This document shows, piece by piece, positions 8,761-16,993 of a stretch of DNA of 64,000 bases. The DNA is taken from NCBI RefSeq assembly GCF_039525805.1, contig NZ_BAAAHZ010000019.1. One strand, given 5' to 3'. Positions within the stretch are counted from its first letter, which is position 1, and each line of letters opens with the position of its first letter. This stretch comes from Dietzia natronolimnaea. GTDB taxonomy: Bacteria > Actinomycetota > Actinomycetes > Mycobacteriales > Mycobacteriaceae. The notes beneath the pieces were generated by a model that did not search any database, was not told the DNA's origin, and saw only the letters and a program-made list of their open reading frames with translations. A program made the translations under genes and the position numbers.

Positions 8761-9501
8761 TCAGATGTGGCGGCCGCCGGTGATCTCGAGGACCGTACCG
8801 GTCATGTAGCTCGACATGTCGCTGGCCAGGAACAGCACGACCTGCGCGACCTCGGAGGGCTCGCCGGCCCGGCCCAGGGGGATCTCGGCCATCTTCTCGT
8901 CCCAGACGTGCTGCGGCATCGCCAGGGTCATGGCGGTGCGGATGAGCCCCGGCTGGATCGCGTTGACGCGCACGTTCTTGAAGGCGACCTCCTTGGCGGC
9001 GGCCTTGGTCAGTCCGATTATCCCCGCCTTGGCGGCGGAGTAGTTGGTCTGACCCTTCAGCCCGACCTTGCCGGAGATGGAGGAGACGTTGACGATCGCC
9101 CCTCCCCCGTGCTCGCGCATCCGCCCGGCGGCCGCGCGGGTGCCGTTCCACGTTCCCTTGAGGTGGATCGCGATGATGTCATCGAACTGCTCCTCGGTCA
9201 TCGTGCGCATCGTGGCGTCGCGGGTGAGACCGGCGTTGTTCACGAACACCCCGAGCGGCCCGAACGCCTCCTCGGCCACGTCGATCAGGTTCTCGATCGC
9301 CGCCCCGTCACGCACGTCGCAGTTCACGTACCGTGCGGCGTCCTCGCCGCCCAGCTCGGTGACCGCGGCCGCGCCCGCCTCGTCGTCGATGTCCCCGATC
9401 ACGACGCGCGCCCCGCTGTCGATGAACGTCCGCGCGATCTCCAACCCGATCCCGCGCGCGGCTCCGGTGACGACCGCGGTCCTACCCTCAAGAAGTCCCA
9501 T
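8761..9501 (-). CDS. SDR oxidoreductase, FabG/3-hydroxyacyl-CoA dehydrogenase-like
   Basis: 246-residue classical short-chain dehydrogenase. Cofactor motif TGAARGIG at residues 12-19, NNAG, catalytic SSISGK serine and YSAAK, and the PG motif IQPGLIRT. DIDD after beta-2 suggests preference for NAD(H). Its start lies inside the end of the CoA-transferase gene (14-base overlap), making it the last gene of a minus-strand ACAD, CoA-transferase, SDR operon (11865 to 8761). A likely role is oxidation of a 3-hydroxyacyl-CoA intermediate; the substrate cannot be read from sequence. Confidence 0.9.
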   Translation of the reverse strand: MGLLEGRTAVVTGAARGIGLEIARTFIDSGARVVIGDIDDEAGAAAVTELGGEDAARYVNCDVRDGAAIENLIDVAEEAFGPLGVFVNNAGLTRDATMRTMTEEQFDDIIAIHLKGTWNGTRAAAGRMREHGGGAIVNVSSISGKVGLKGQTNYSAAKAGIIGLTKAAAKEVAFKNVRVNAIQPGLIRTAMTLAMPQHVWDEKMAEIPLGRAGEPSEVAQVVLFLASDMSSYMTGTVLEITGGRHI

Positions 9502-10672
9502 GACGTGTGTCCTCTCCTCGTGCCCGCCCGGCCAGTTCGGCCAGGATCGCGTCGGTGTGCCGGCCCAGTGACGGCACGGGCCCCATCGGTAGCTCTACGT
9601 CCGCGTAGGTGATCGGCGGGAGCAGGCCGCGGACGGGTCCGGCCGGGGTGTCGACCTCGCGCCACCGGTCCCGCGCCTCGAGCTGCGGGTGGTGGACCAG
9701 TCCGGCGACGTCGTTGAGCCGGGCCGCCGGGACACCGGCGTCGTCGAGTCGCGCGGCCAGCTCCTCCGAGTCGTACCCCCTGGTCAGGGACCCGATCAGT
9801 GCGTCCACCTCGGCCCTGCGCGCCACGCGGGCGATGTTGGTCGCGTACCGCTCGTCGTCGACGAGATCCGGCCGGTCCAACACGTCGCGGACCAGCGCCG
9901 CCCATCCCCGGTCGTTCTGCACCCCGATGAGCACCTGTCCGTCCCTGGTGGGGAAGGCGTCGTACGGGCAGATCGAGGCGTGCGACAGGCCCATGCGCCC
10001 GACCTGCCGGTCCGCGTACATCCGGATGTACATGGGGTGGCCCATCCACTCGGCTGTCGCCTCGAACATCGACACCTCGATCGTGGCACCGAGCCCGGTC
10101 CGCTCCCGACGGAACAGCGCCGACTGGACCGCCGAGAGCGCATACATCCCGGTCGCGATGTCGGAGACCGGGACGCCGGTCTTGGTGGCGGTCTCGGGGG
10201 TACCGGTGATCGAGCACAACCCCGACTCGGCCTGGACGAGCATGTCGTAGGCCTTGCGGCCCGAGTACGGCCCCGCCTCGCCGTATCCGGAGAGGGTGAC
10301 GACGACGAGCTCGTCCTTCCGCGACCGGAGCGCAGCGGCCCCCAGGCCCAACCGGTCCATCGCCCCGGGCGCCAGGTTGCTCAGGACCACGTCCGCACGG
10401 TCGGCCAGCTCGAGCGCGACCCGCCGCCCGTCGTCGGAGGCCAGGTCGAGCTCGATCGACTCCTTGCCCCTGTTGAGCCAGACGAAGTGCGAGGCCAGGC
10501 CGTGGACGGTGTCGTCGTAGGACCGGGCGAAGTCACCCTCCCCCGGCCGCTCGATCTTGATGACGCGGGCGCCGAGGTCCGCGAGGTGACGGGTGGCCAA
10601 CGGGCCGGCGACGGCCTGTTCGACCGCCACGACCGTGATCCCCTCGAGAGGGAGCGGCCCGCCTCCCATCAT
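9488..10672 (-). CDS. Class III (CaiB/BaiF) CoA-transferase
   Basis: 394-residue family III CoA-transferase that moves CoA between carboxylic acids through an aspartyl anhydride. The N-terminus LEGITVVAVEQAVAGPLATRHLADLGARVIKIE is the family Rossmann start. Asp171 in GVPVSDIATGMYA aligns with the catalytic Asp169 of formyl-CoA transferase. ATG 10672 overlaps the preceding ACAD stop (ATGA), giving tight coupling. Upstream in-frame extension would run through the ACAD gene and is rejected. It probably activates the acid substrate using a CoA donor such as succinyl-CoA (inference). Confidence 0.92.
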   Translation of the reverse strand: MMGGGPLPLEGITVVAVEQAVAGPLATRHLADLGARVIKIERPGEGDFARSYDDTVHGLASHFVWLNRGKESIELDLASDDGRRVALELADRADVVLSNLAPGAMDRLGLGAAALRSRKDELVVVTLSGYGEAGPYSGRKAYDMLVQAESGLCSITGTPETATKTGVPVSDIATGMYALSAVQSALFRRERTGLGATIEVSMFEATAEWMGHPMYIRMYADRQVGRMGLSHASICPYDAFPTRDGQVLIGVQNDRGWAALVRDVLDRPDLVDDERYATNIARVARRAEVDALIGSLTRGYDSEELAARLDDAGVPAARLNDVAGLVHHPQLEARDRWREVDTPAGPVRGLLPPITYADVELPMGPVPSLGRHTDAILAELAGRARGEDTRHGTS

Positions 10673-11865
10673 CGTGCGGTGGCCTCGCGTGTCGCACCGC
10701 GCATGAGGCCGCCGCCGATGATCAGCCTCTGGATCTCGCTGGTCCCCTCGTAGAGGCGCAGCAGGCGGATGTCCCGGTAGATCCGCTCGACCACCACGCC
10801 CCGCATGTACCCGGTGCCGCCGTGGATCTGGACGGCCAGGTCGGCGACCTTCCCCGCCATCTCCGTGCAGAAGAGCTTGGCGACGGACGGGGCGATGCGT
10901 CGGTCCTCTCCCGAGACGTACTTGGCCGCGACCTCCCGGACCAGAGCCTGTCCGGCCATCACCCCGACCTGCTGGTCGGCGATCATGGCCTGGACCAGCT
11001 GGAAGTCGCCGACGGCCGTGCCCCCCTGCGTGGTGGTGGCCGCATGGGCCAGCGACTCGTCGAGCGCCCTTCTCGCCGACCCCACGGCGACGGCGGCGAT
11101 GTGCACGCGACCGCGGGCCAGGGACGTCATCGCCGCGCGGTACCCGGCGTCCTCGTCTCCCCCCACCAGCGACGAGGCGGGGACCCGGACACCACTGAAG
11201 TCCACCTCTGAGGTCGGGGCACCCTCCTGGCCCATCTTGCGGTCCTTCGGTCCCACCGTGACCCCGGCCGCGTCGGCGGGGACGAGGAACACAGCGATCC
11301 CCGGGCCGCCGGCGTCCGCGGGGCGGGTCCGGGCGAACACGACGAACAGATCCGCCACCGGCGCGTTGGTGATGAAGCGCTTGGTGCCGTCGATGACCCA
11401 GTCGTCGCCGTCCCGGACGGCCCTGGTCGCCAGCCCGGCGGGATTGGACCCCGCACCGTCCTCGGTCAGCGCGAAGGACGCGATCACCTCGCCGGACGCG
11501 ATCCGCTCCAGCCACTCCGCCTTCTGCTCGTCGGTGCCGAAGTTCACCAGGACCTGCCCGGCGATCCCGTTGTTGGTGCCGAACAGCGACCGCATGGCCA
11601 GGCTGGTGTACCCGAATTCCATCGCCAGCTCGACGTCCTGGGTCAGGTCCAACCCCAGGCCACCCCACTGCTGCGGGATCGCGTACCCGAACATCCCCAT
11701 CTCGGCCAGCCCGGCCCGGATGTCGTCGGGGACGGCGTCGGCGTCGGCGATCTCCCGCTCCCGGGGCATCACCACGGTCCGGATGTAGTCGCGGGTCGTG
11801 GCGAGGATGGCCGCGAAGTCCTCCGCGTCGACCTCGGGCCCCACCGAGTCCGCCTGCTCGCTCAT
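10669..11865 (-). CDS. Acyl-CoA dehydrogenase
   Basis: 398-residue FAD-dependent acyl-CoA dehydrogenase. Seen: FGYAIPQQWGGLGLD, the FAD loop FALTEDGAGSNPAG, HGGTGYMRGVVVE, and catalytic Glu in LYEGTSEIQR. The ATG at 11865 has GAGG 8 bases upstream and is preferred to the in-frame GTG at 11907. First gene of the ACAD, CoA-transferase, SDR operon. It is divergent from another CoA-transferase/ACAD pair (11990-14424), so the locus has mirrored transferase plus dehydrogenase modules. Confidence 0.93.
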   Translation of the reverse strand: MSEQADSVGPEVDAEDFAAILATTRDYIRTVVMPREREIADADAVPDDIRAGLAEMGMFGYAIPQQWGGLGLDLTQDVELAMEFGYTSLAMRSLFGTNNGIAGQVLVNFGTDEQKAEWLERIASGEVIASFALTEDGAGSNPAGLATRAVRDGDDWVIDGTKRFITNAPVADLFVVFARTRPADAGGPGIAVFLVPADAAGVTVGPKDRKMGQEGAPTSEVDFSGVRVPASSLVGGDEDAGYRAAMTSLARGRVHIAAVAVGSARRALDESLAHAATTTQGGTAVGDFQLVQAMIADQQVGVMAGQALVREVAAKYVSGEDRRIAPSVAKLFCTEMAGKVADLAVQIHGGTGYMRGVVVERIYRDIRLLRLYEGTSEIQRLIIGGGLMRGATREATAR

Positions 11866-11914
11866 GACTGTGTCCTCTGTCGTCCGTGATGGCCCTCGCG
11901 GAACCACGATCCGG

Positions 11915-11928
11915 TGAAGTATGCTTCA
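11915..11928. promoter_or_regulatory. Dyad in divergent promoter region 11866-11989
   Basis: TGAAGTATGCTTCA is an imperfect palindrome (5-bp arms TGAAG/CTTCA) in the 124-base region between the divergent starts at 11865 and 11990. An AT-rich stretch follows (CTATTATCATCAATTA, 11931-11946) and probably carries the -10 boxes. It resembles the TGAA-N5-TTCA operators of the 25-53 kb block, but its arms are one base closer. Assignment to a regulator is open. Confidence 0.4.
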
Positions 11929-11989
11929 AACTATTATCATCAATTACGGAGCGGGGCAATAGTCACCGCCGGACCCCCGGGAGCCACCG

Positions 11990-13240
11990 ATGGCCGAATC
12001 CAGCGAGTCGCGACCGCTCAGCGGCATCCGCGTGGTCGAGCTCTCCAGCTTCGTGGCCTCTCCCCTGTGCGGGCTCACGCTCGCCCAGCTCGGCGCCGAG
12101 GTCATCCGCGTCGACCCGGTGGGCGGCGCGGCGGACGTGCACCGCTGGCCGCTCGCCCCGGGCGGAACCTCGATCTACTGGACCGGCCTCAACAGGGGCA
12201 AGTCCTCGGTGACCCTCGACCTCCGTTCCGACGAGGGCCGGCAGTCGTTCCGGGACCTCGTCACCGCGCCCGGGGAGGGCTCGGGGATCCTCGTGACCAA
12301 CTCCGCCGGCCGGGAGTGGATGAGCCATGAGCGCCTGGCCGCGGTCCGACCCGATGTCATCACCCTCGAACTGCTCGGACGTCGCGACGGCCGCCCCGGG
12401 GTCGACTACACCGTCAACGCCGCCCTCGGGTTCCCCGCGATCACCGGACAGGACGGCGGGCAGGGCGGTGGACAGGGCGGTGGACAGGGCGCCGGGCAGG
12501 TGGTCAACCACACCCTGCCGGCCTGGGACGTCGCCGCGGGCCTCCACGCGGCGCTGGCGGTGGTCTCCGCCGTCCGCGAGCGGGAGAGGACCGGCCGGGG
12601 CCGACGCATCGTGCTCCCGCTGGACGACGTCGCCCTGGCCACCGCCGGCGCGCTGGGCTACCTCACCGAGCCGCAGCTCGACGGGTCCACCCGGCCCGCC
12701 GTCGGCAACTACGTCTACGGCACGTTCGGCAGGGACTTCACCACCGCCGACGGGGGCCGTGTGATGGTGGTCGCCCTGACCACCAGGCATTTCCACGACC
12801 TGGCGCGGGTGACCGGGACCCGGGACGCCGTCGACGCCCTCGAGTCGGCCACCGGCGCCGACTTCGGTACCGAGGCCGACAGGTACTCCTACCGGGAGGT
12901 CCTGTCCGCACTGTTCGCCCGATGGTTCTCCGCCCACACCACGGCGGAGGTCACCCGGGCACTGGAGGACTCGGTGGTGCTGCACGAGCGGTACCGCACG
13001 TTCGACCAGGTGGTGACGGAGGGCGATCTCGAGTCCAACCCGCTGTTCGCTGCACTGGATCAGCCGGGGATCGGCTCGTACCACGCGGCCGCGCACCCCG
13101 CGACCTTCGACGGCCGGCACCTGGCCACCGGTCCCGCGCCGGACCTCGGCGCCGACACCGATCGCCTCACCGCCGATCGCCCCCGCGCTCCGATCGACTC
13201 ACCGCCGATCGCCCCACCACCGCAGGGACCTGAGTCATGA
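11990..13240 (+). CDS. Class III CoA-transferase, 2-methylfumaryl-CoA isomerase (Mct)-like
   Basis: 416-residue CaiB/BaiF protein. The start LSGIRVVELSSFVASPLCGLTLAQLGAEVIRVDP and the segments VNAALGFPAITG, VNHTLPAWDVAAGLHAAL and RPAVGNYVYGTFGRDF resemble mesaconyl-CoA C1-C4 CoA transferases (2-methylfumaryl-CoA isomerases). Asp180 in LPAWDVAAG is the expected catalytic aspartate. Residues 154-170 form a Gly/Gln-rich insertion made by a 12-base tandem repeat, and the C-terminus (about 385-416) is a Pro/Asp-rich tail with a second short duplication. GGGAG lies 6 bases before the ATG. The stop overlaps the next ACAD start (ATGA). Family secure, isomerase assignment moderate. Confidence 0.85.
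   Translation: MAESSESRPLSGIRVVELSSFVASPLCGLTLAQLGAEVIRVDPVGGAADVHRWPLAPGGTSIYWTGLNRGKSSVTLDLRSDEGRQSFRDLVTAPGEGSGILVTNSAGREWMSHERLAAVRPDVITLELLGRRDGRPGVDYTVNAALGFPAITGQDGGQGGGQGGGQGAGQVVNHTLPAWDVAAGLHAALAVVSAVRERERTGRGRRIVLPLDDVALATAGALGYLTEPQLDGSTRPAVGNYVYGTFGRDFTTADGGRVMVVALTTRHFHDLARVTGTRDAVDALESATGADFGTEADRYSYREVLSALFARWFSAHTTAEVTRALEDSVVLHERYRTFDQVVTEGDLESNPLFAALDQPGIGSYHAAAHPATFDGRHLATGPAPDLGADTDRLTADRPRAPIDSPPIAPPPQGPES
12452..12499 (+). repeat. Four-unit 12-bp in-frame tandem repeat
   Basis: Two identical units GGCGGTGGACAG (12464-12475, 12476-12487) are flanked by two degenerate units (12452-12463 and 12488-12499). They encode the GGQG-type insertion of the CoA-transferase, just before its catalytic Asp loop. 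Unit length is a multiple of three, so copy-number change would preserve the frame. Confidence 0.8.
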
Positions 13241-14424
13241 CCCACAAACCCGCCGCCCGCGACGGTGTCCCCGTGTACCTCACGGAGGAGCGGCTCGCGA
13301 TCCGCGATCTGGCCCGCGACTTCACCGCCCGGGAGGTCCTGCCGGTCGCGAACCGCCTCGACCCGGAGAAGGGAGACATCCCCGACGAGCTCCGGCAGAA
13401 GATGGCCGATATCGGCTTCTTCGGCATCATGATCGACGAGGAGCACGGCGGGCTCGGCCTGGGCGTGTTCGAGTACTGCCTGGTCGCCGAGGAGCTCGCC
13501 CGCGGGTGGCTGTCGGTCTCCGGTCTCCTCGCCCGCGGCAACGGGATGGGCGGCGGGTTCACCCCCGATCAGGAGGCGCGCCTGCTCCCCCGCGTCGCCC
13601 GCGGCGAGTGGCTGGGCGCCTACGCGTTGTCGGAGGCCGAGGCGGGCTCCGACGTCGCCAACATCTCCTGCCGAGCCGTCCGCGACGGCGACGAGTGGGT
13701 GGTGAACGGCACCAAGATGTGGTGCACCTATGCCGACCAGGCGGACTACCTCGTGCTGTTCGCCCGTACCGACCCGGTCCGGGACCCGGCCAAGCCCCAC
13801 CGCGGGATCTCCGCCTTCCTGGTGGAGAAGGATCGCGGCGTGTTCCCCGCGGGCATCACCGGCAACCCCGTCCGCAAGATCGGATACTTCGGCTGGCAGA
13901 CCTGGGAGCTGTCCTTCGACGATTTCCGGTTGCCCGCCTCTGCGCTGCTCGGCGAGGAGGGCAGGGGCTTCTACCTGGCGGTCTCCGGCCTGGAGGTCGG
14001 TCGCGCCCACACCGCCGCCCGCGCGATCGGCCTGGCCCGCGCCGCGCTGGAGGACTCGATCGCCTACGTCGCCACCCGCGAACAGTTCGGCCGACCGATC
14101 GGCGAGTTCCAGTACCTCCGCTTCGAGATCGCCCGGATGGCCGCCGACATCGAGGCCGCGCGCCAGCTCATGTTCTCGGTGGCCACGGCCATCGACTCCG
14201 GGCGTCGCTGCTCGCTCGAGGCCGCCATGTGCAAGCTCGTGGCCACCGAGATGGCCGAGCGGGTGACCTCCCAGGGCGTCCAGATCCACGGCGGGGCCGG
14301 GTACACGACCGACTTCCAGGTGGAGCGGCACTGGCGCGACGCCCGGCTGACCCGCATCTTCGAGGGCACCAGCGAGATCCAGATGCGGATCATCTCGGAT
14401 GAACTCCTCGGCCGCGACCACTGA
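13237..14424 (+). CDS. Acyl-CoA dehydrogenase, methylsuccinyl-CoA dehydrogenase-like
   Basis: 395-residue acyl-CoA dehydrogenase. FAD loop YALSEAEAGSDVAN, conserved HGGAGYTTDFQ, and catalytic Glu in IFEGTSEIQ. Segments DEEHGGLGLGVFEYCLVAEELARGWLSVSGLLARGNGM and SGRRCSLEAAMCKL recall (2S)-methylsuccinyl-CoA dehydrogenase of the ethylmalonyl-CoA pathway. That is a remembered resemblance, not an alignment. It overlaps the Mct-like transferase by 4 bases and is followed 14 bases later by an alcohol dehydrogenase. If the assignment holds, it would make mesaconyl-CoA for the neighbouring isomerase and hydratase. Confidence 0.9.
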   Translation: MTHKPAARDGVPVYLTEERLAIRDLARDFTAREVLPVANRLDPEKGDIPDELRQKMADIGFFGIMIDEEHGGLGLGVFEYCLVAEELARGWLSVSGLLARGNGMGGGFTPDQEARLLPRVARGEWLGAYALSEAEAGSDVANISCRAVRDGDEWVVNGTKMWCTYADQADYLVLFARTDPVRDPAKPHRGISAFLVEKDRGVFPAGITGNPVRKIGYFGWQTWELSFDDFRLPASALLGEEGRGFYLAVSGLEVGRAHTAARAIGLARAALEDSIAYVATREQFGRPIGEFQYLRFEIARMAADIEAARQLMFSVATAIDSGRRCSLEAAMCKLVATEMAERVTSQGVQIHGGAGYTTDFQVERHWRDARLTRIFEGTSEIQMRIISDELLGRDH

Positions 14425-14438
14425 GTACAGTCGCCACC

Positions 14439-15542
14439 ATGAAGGCTGCGGTGTGCGTGGACACGGAATCCCCCCTGGTGCTCGAGGACATCCCGATCCC
14501 CGAACCCCGGGAGGGCGAGGTCCTGATCCACAACACGGCCTGCGGGGTGTGCCACACCGACCTCCACGTGATGAAGGGCGAGGTGGGGTTCCCGCTCCCC
14601 GGGGTCCTGGGGCACGAGGTCTCCGGAGTCGTCGCCGAGGTCGGCCGTGGCGTGACGGCGGTCCGCCCGGGTGACCGCGTGGTGGGCTCGTTCATCATGC
14701 CGTGCGGGTGGTGCGAGAACTGCGCCCGCGGGATGGAGGACCTCTGCGCCACCTTCTTCGAGTACAACCGCCTGCGCGGGACCCTGTACGACGGCGAGAC
14801 CAGGCTTCACCGCGCCAACGGAGAGCCGCTGTCCATGTACTCGATGGGCGGCCTGGCGGAGTACAGCGTCACGCCCGCCACCGCGGTGTTCACCCTCCCC
14901 GAGGAACTGGATCTGGCGGATTCGGCGATCCTGGGGTGCTCGTTGTTCACCGCCTTCGGTGCCGTGCGGAACGTCGGGGATGTCCGGACCGGTGAGTCGG
15001 TCGCGGTCGTGGCCGTGGGCGGCGTCGGGCAGAACATCGTCCAGCTGGCCGCGGTGAGTGGCGCCGAATCCGTCATCGCCGTCGACGTGGACGAGGAGAA
15101 GCTCGCCCTGGCGCGGCGCATGGGTGCGACCCACACGATCAACTCGCGCGAGGTCGATGCGACCGAGGCGGTCATGGAGATCACCGGCGGCCGGGGCGTC
15201 GACGCCGCCTTCGAGGCGCTGGGCTCGGCCGCCACCACCCGCCAGGCCACGGACTTCACGCGGGAGGGCGGCAGGGTCGTCGTGGTGGGCATCCCGCCGG
15301 CCGGGACGGTGCTGGACGTCGACCTCGCGCGGGTCGTGCGCCGCAAGATCCAGATCAAGGGCTCCTACGGCGCCCGCGCACGTCAGGACGTACCCGCGCT
15401 GATCCGGCTGCTCGCCGCGGGGAGGCTCGACCTGAGCAGTGTGATCTCCCGGCGTGTGGGCCTGGAGCAGGCACCGGAGACCTACCAGGCCCTCGATCGC
15501 GGTGAGGTCCTGGGCCGGGCCGTCGTGCTCACCGGGGCCTGA
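14439..15542 (+). CDS. Zinc-dependent alcohol dehydrogenase (MDR family)
   Basis: 367-residue medium-chain dehydrogenase oxidising an alcohol with NAD(P). Catalytic zinc ligands are in CGVCHTDLH and LGHEVSGVV. The structural zinc lobe CGWCENCARGMEDLC has all four cysteines. The Rossmann motif reads VAVGGVGQN, and the acidic DVDEEKL after beta-2 favours NAD. An insertion near residues 115-135 (GETRLHRANGEPLSMYSMGG) is seen in actinobacterial members. It is the third gene after the CoA-transferase and ACAD and likely belongs to the same transcript. The alcohol substrate is unknown. Confidence 0.92.
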   Translation: MKAAVCVDTESPLVLEDIPIPEPREGEVLIHNTACGVCHTDLHVMKGEVGFPLPGVLGHEVSGVVAEVGRGVTAVRPGDRVVGSFIMPCGWCENCARGMEDLCATFFEYNRLRGTLYDGETRLHRANGEPLSMYSMGGLAEYSVTPATAVFTLPEELDLADSAILGCSLFTAFGAVRNVGDVRTGESVAVVAVGGVGQNIVQLAAVSGAESVIAVDVDEEKLALARRMGATHTINSREVDATEAVMEITGGRGVDAAFEALGSAATTRQATDFTREGGRVVVVGIPPAGTVLDVDLARVVRRKIQIKGSYGARARQDVPALIRLLAAGRLDLSSVISRRVGLEQAPETYQALDRGEVLGRAVVLTGA

Positions 15543-15780
15543 CCCGCAGCACAGCCCCCGCCGCAGCACAGCCCCCGCCGCGACGCCCCCCCTTGCCGGG
15601 CATCCGCACGCGCGCACGTACGCCCACAACGCAGCCGCCCCCGACGATGGCGTCTGGCGTGCGCAGATGCGCAGGCCGGAGTTCATCGCGGGGGGCGGCT
15701 GTGAGTCACCGGGCAGCCGCTCGCGCGGATGCACGCCGGCTGGGGATGCTGGGCCGTCAGAGCATTTCGATGCCAGGCCG
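15543..15780. other. Convergent intergenic region with nested inverted and direct repeats
   Basis: 238 bases between the converging ADH and thiolase stops hold no gene. A 17-bp direct repeat (CGCAGCACAGCCCCCGC) occurs twice at about 15545-15580. CAGCCGCCCCC (15632-15642) pairs with GGGGGCGGCTG (15691-15701), and CAGCCGC recurs at 15714-15720, so GCGGCTG can form a 7-bp hairpin with a 12-base loop, a plausible terminator. Bases around 15757-15775 repeat the last codons of the thiolase gene (CCGTCAGAGCATTTCGATG versus CCGTCAGAGCAGTTCGATG). Confidence 0.6.
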
Positions 15781-16923
15781 TCAGAGCAGTTCGATGATGG
15801 TGGCGTTGGCCTGGCCGCCGCCCTCACACATCGTCTGCAGGCCGTACTTGATGCCCTCGTTCTTCATGTGGTGCACGAGGTCGGCGAAGATCCGGGCGCC
15901 GGAACCGCCGAGCGGATGCCCGAGCGCGATGGCGCCGCCGTTCGGGTTGAGCTTGGCCGGGTCGGCACCGGTGTCGGCCAGCCATGCCATCGGCACGGAC
16001 GCGAACGCCTCGTTGACCTCGTACACCCCGATGTCGTCGATCGACAGCCCGGACTTGGCCAGCGCCTTGGCGGTGGCGGGGATCGGAGCGGTGAGCATGA
16101 TGACCGGATCGTCACCGGCGAGCGTGGCGGTGTGCACCCGCGCGATCGGGGTGCACCCGTACTTCGCGGCCGCCTCCTCGCTCATCACGAGGATGGCCGC
16201 GGCGCCGTCAGAGATCTGCGAGGCGTTGCCGGCGTGGATGACACCGTCTTCCTTGAACGGGGTCTTCAGCCCGGCCAGGCCCTCGACGGTGCTGCCGCGG
16301 CGGATGCCCTGGTCGGTGTCGAAGACGCCGTCCGGGGTGGTCACCGGCACGATGTGCCCGGCGAAGAACCCTGCGTCCTGCGCGGCGGCGGCCTTCTCGT
16401 GCGACGCCACGGCGAACTCGTCGAGCTGCGTGCGGGAAAAACCCCACCGCTCGGCGATCATCTCGGCGCCGACACCCTGGTTGGGCGCCGTGCCGTCGTA
16501 GCGGTCGAGGAACGCCTGACCATAGGGGAACGAGTCCGACGACACGTGCGACCCCATCGGCACCCGCGTCATCGACTCGACGCCGCCGGCCACCACCACG
16601 TCGTGGTACCCGGACTCGACCACGGCCACCGCGAAGCTCAGCGCCTGCTGCGACGAGCCACACTGCCGGTCGATCGTCACGCCGTTGACCGTCTCCGGCC
16701 ACCCGGCTGACAGGGCGGCGGTCCGGGCGATGTCCCCGGCCTGCTCACCCGCCTGGGTGACGCACCCCCAGATGACGTCCTCGACGATCGACCCGTCGAT
16801 CCCGGCCCGCTCGGCCAGCGCCTTGAGCACCGCGCCCGACAGGTCCGCCGGGTGCACCCCGGCGAGGCCGCCCTTCCGCTTGCCGACGGCGCTACGAACG
16901 GCCTCGACGATTACTGCACCCAT
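15781..16923 (-). CDS. Thiolase family acetyl-CoA C-acetyltransferase
   Basis: 380-residue thiolase. Nucleophilic Cys88 in IDRQCGSSQQAL, His336 in ALGHPLGGSG, Cys366 in QTMCEGGGQANA, and the NEAFASVPMAW loop: a complete catalytic set resembling mycobacterial FadA-type 3-ketoacyl-CoA thiolases. The ATG at 16923 carries GGGAGA upstream and matches the family start MGAVIVEAVRSAVGKR. It is the terminal gene of the six-gene minus-strand operon starting at 23262. In a 4-hydroxyacid pathway it would cleave the 3-ketoacyl-CoA formed after dephosphorylative isomerisation (inference). Confidence 0.92.
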   Translation of the reverse strand: MGAVIVEAVRSAVGKRKGGLAGVHPADLSGAVLKALAERAGIDGSIVEDVIWGCVTQAGEQAGDIARTAALSAGWPETVNGVTIDRQCGSSQQALSFAVAVVESGYHDVVVAGGVESMTRVPMGSHVSSDSFPYGQAFLDRYDGTAPNQGVGAEMIAERWGFSRTQLDEFAVASHEKAAAAQDAGFFAGHIVPVTTPDGVFDTDQGIRRGSTVEGLAGLKTPFKEDGVIHAGNASQISDGAAAILVMSEEAAAKYGCTPIARVHTATLAGDDPVIMLTAPIPATAKALAKSGLSIDDIGVYEVNEAFASVPMAWLADTGADPAKLNPNGGAIALGHPLGGSGARIFADLVHHMKNEGIKYGLQTMCEGGGQANATIIELL

Positions 16924-16993
16924 GAAATGCTCTCCCTTGTCTCCGCCGTCCCCGATCGCGGGGCCGGCGGCCTGATGGTCGGACTTCCTAGTT

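Noticed and set aside
12452..12499. Short regular repeats considered as a CRISPR array
   Set aside because: 12-bp contiguous in-frame units without spacers.
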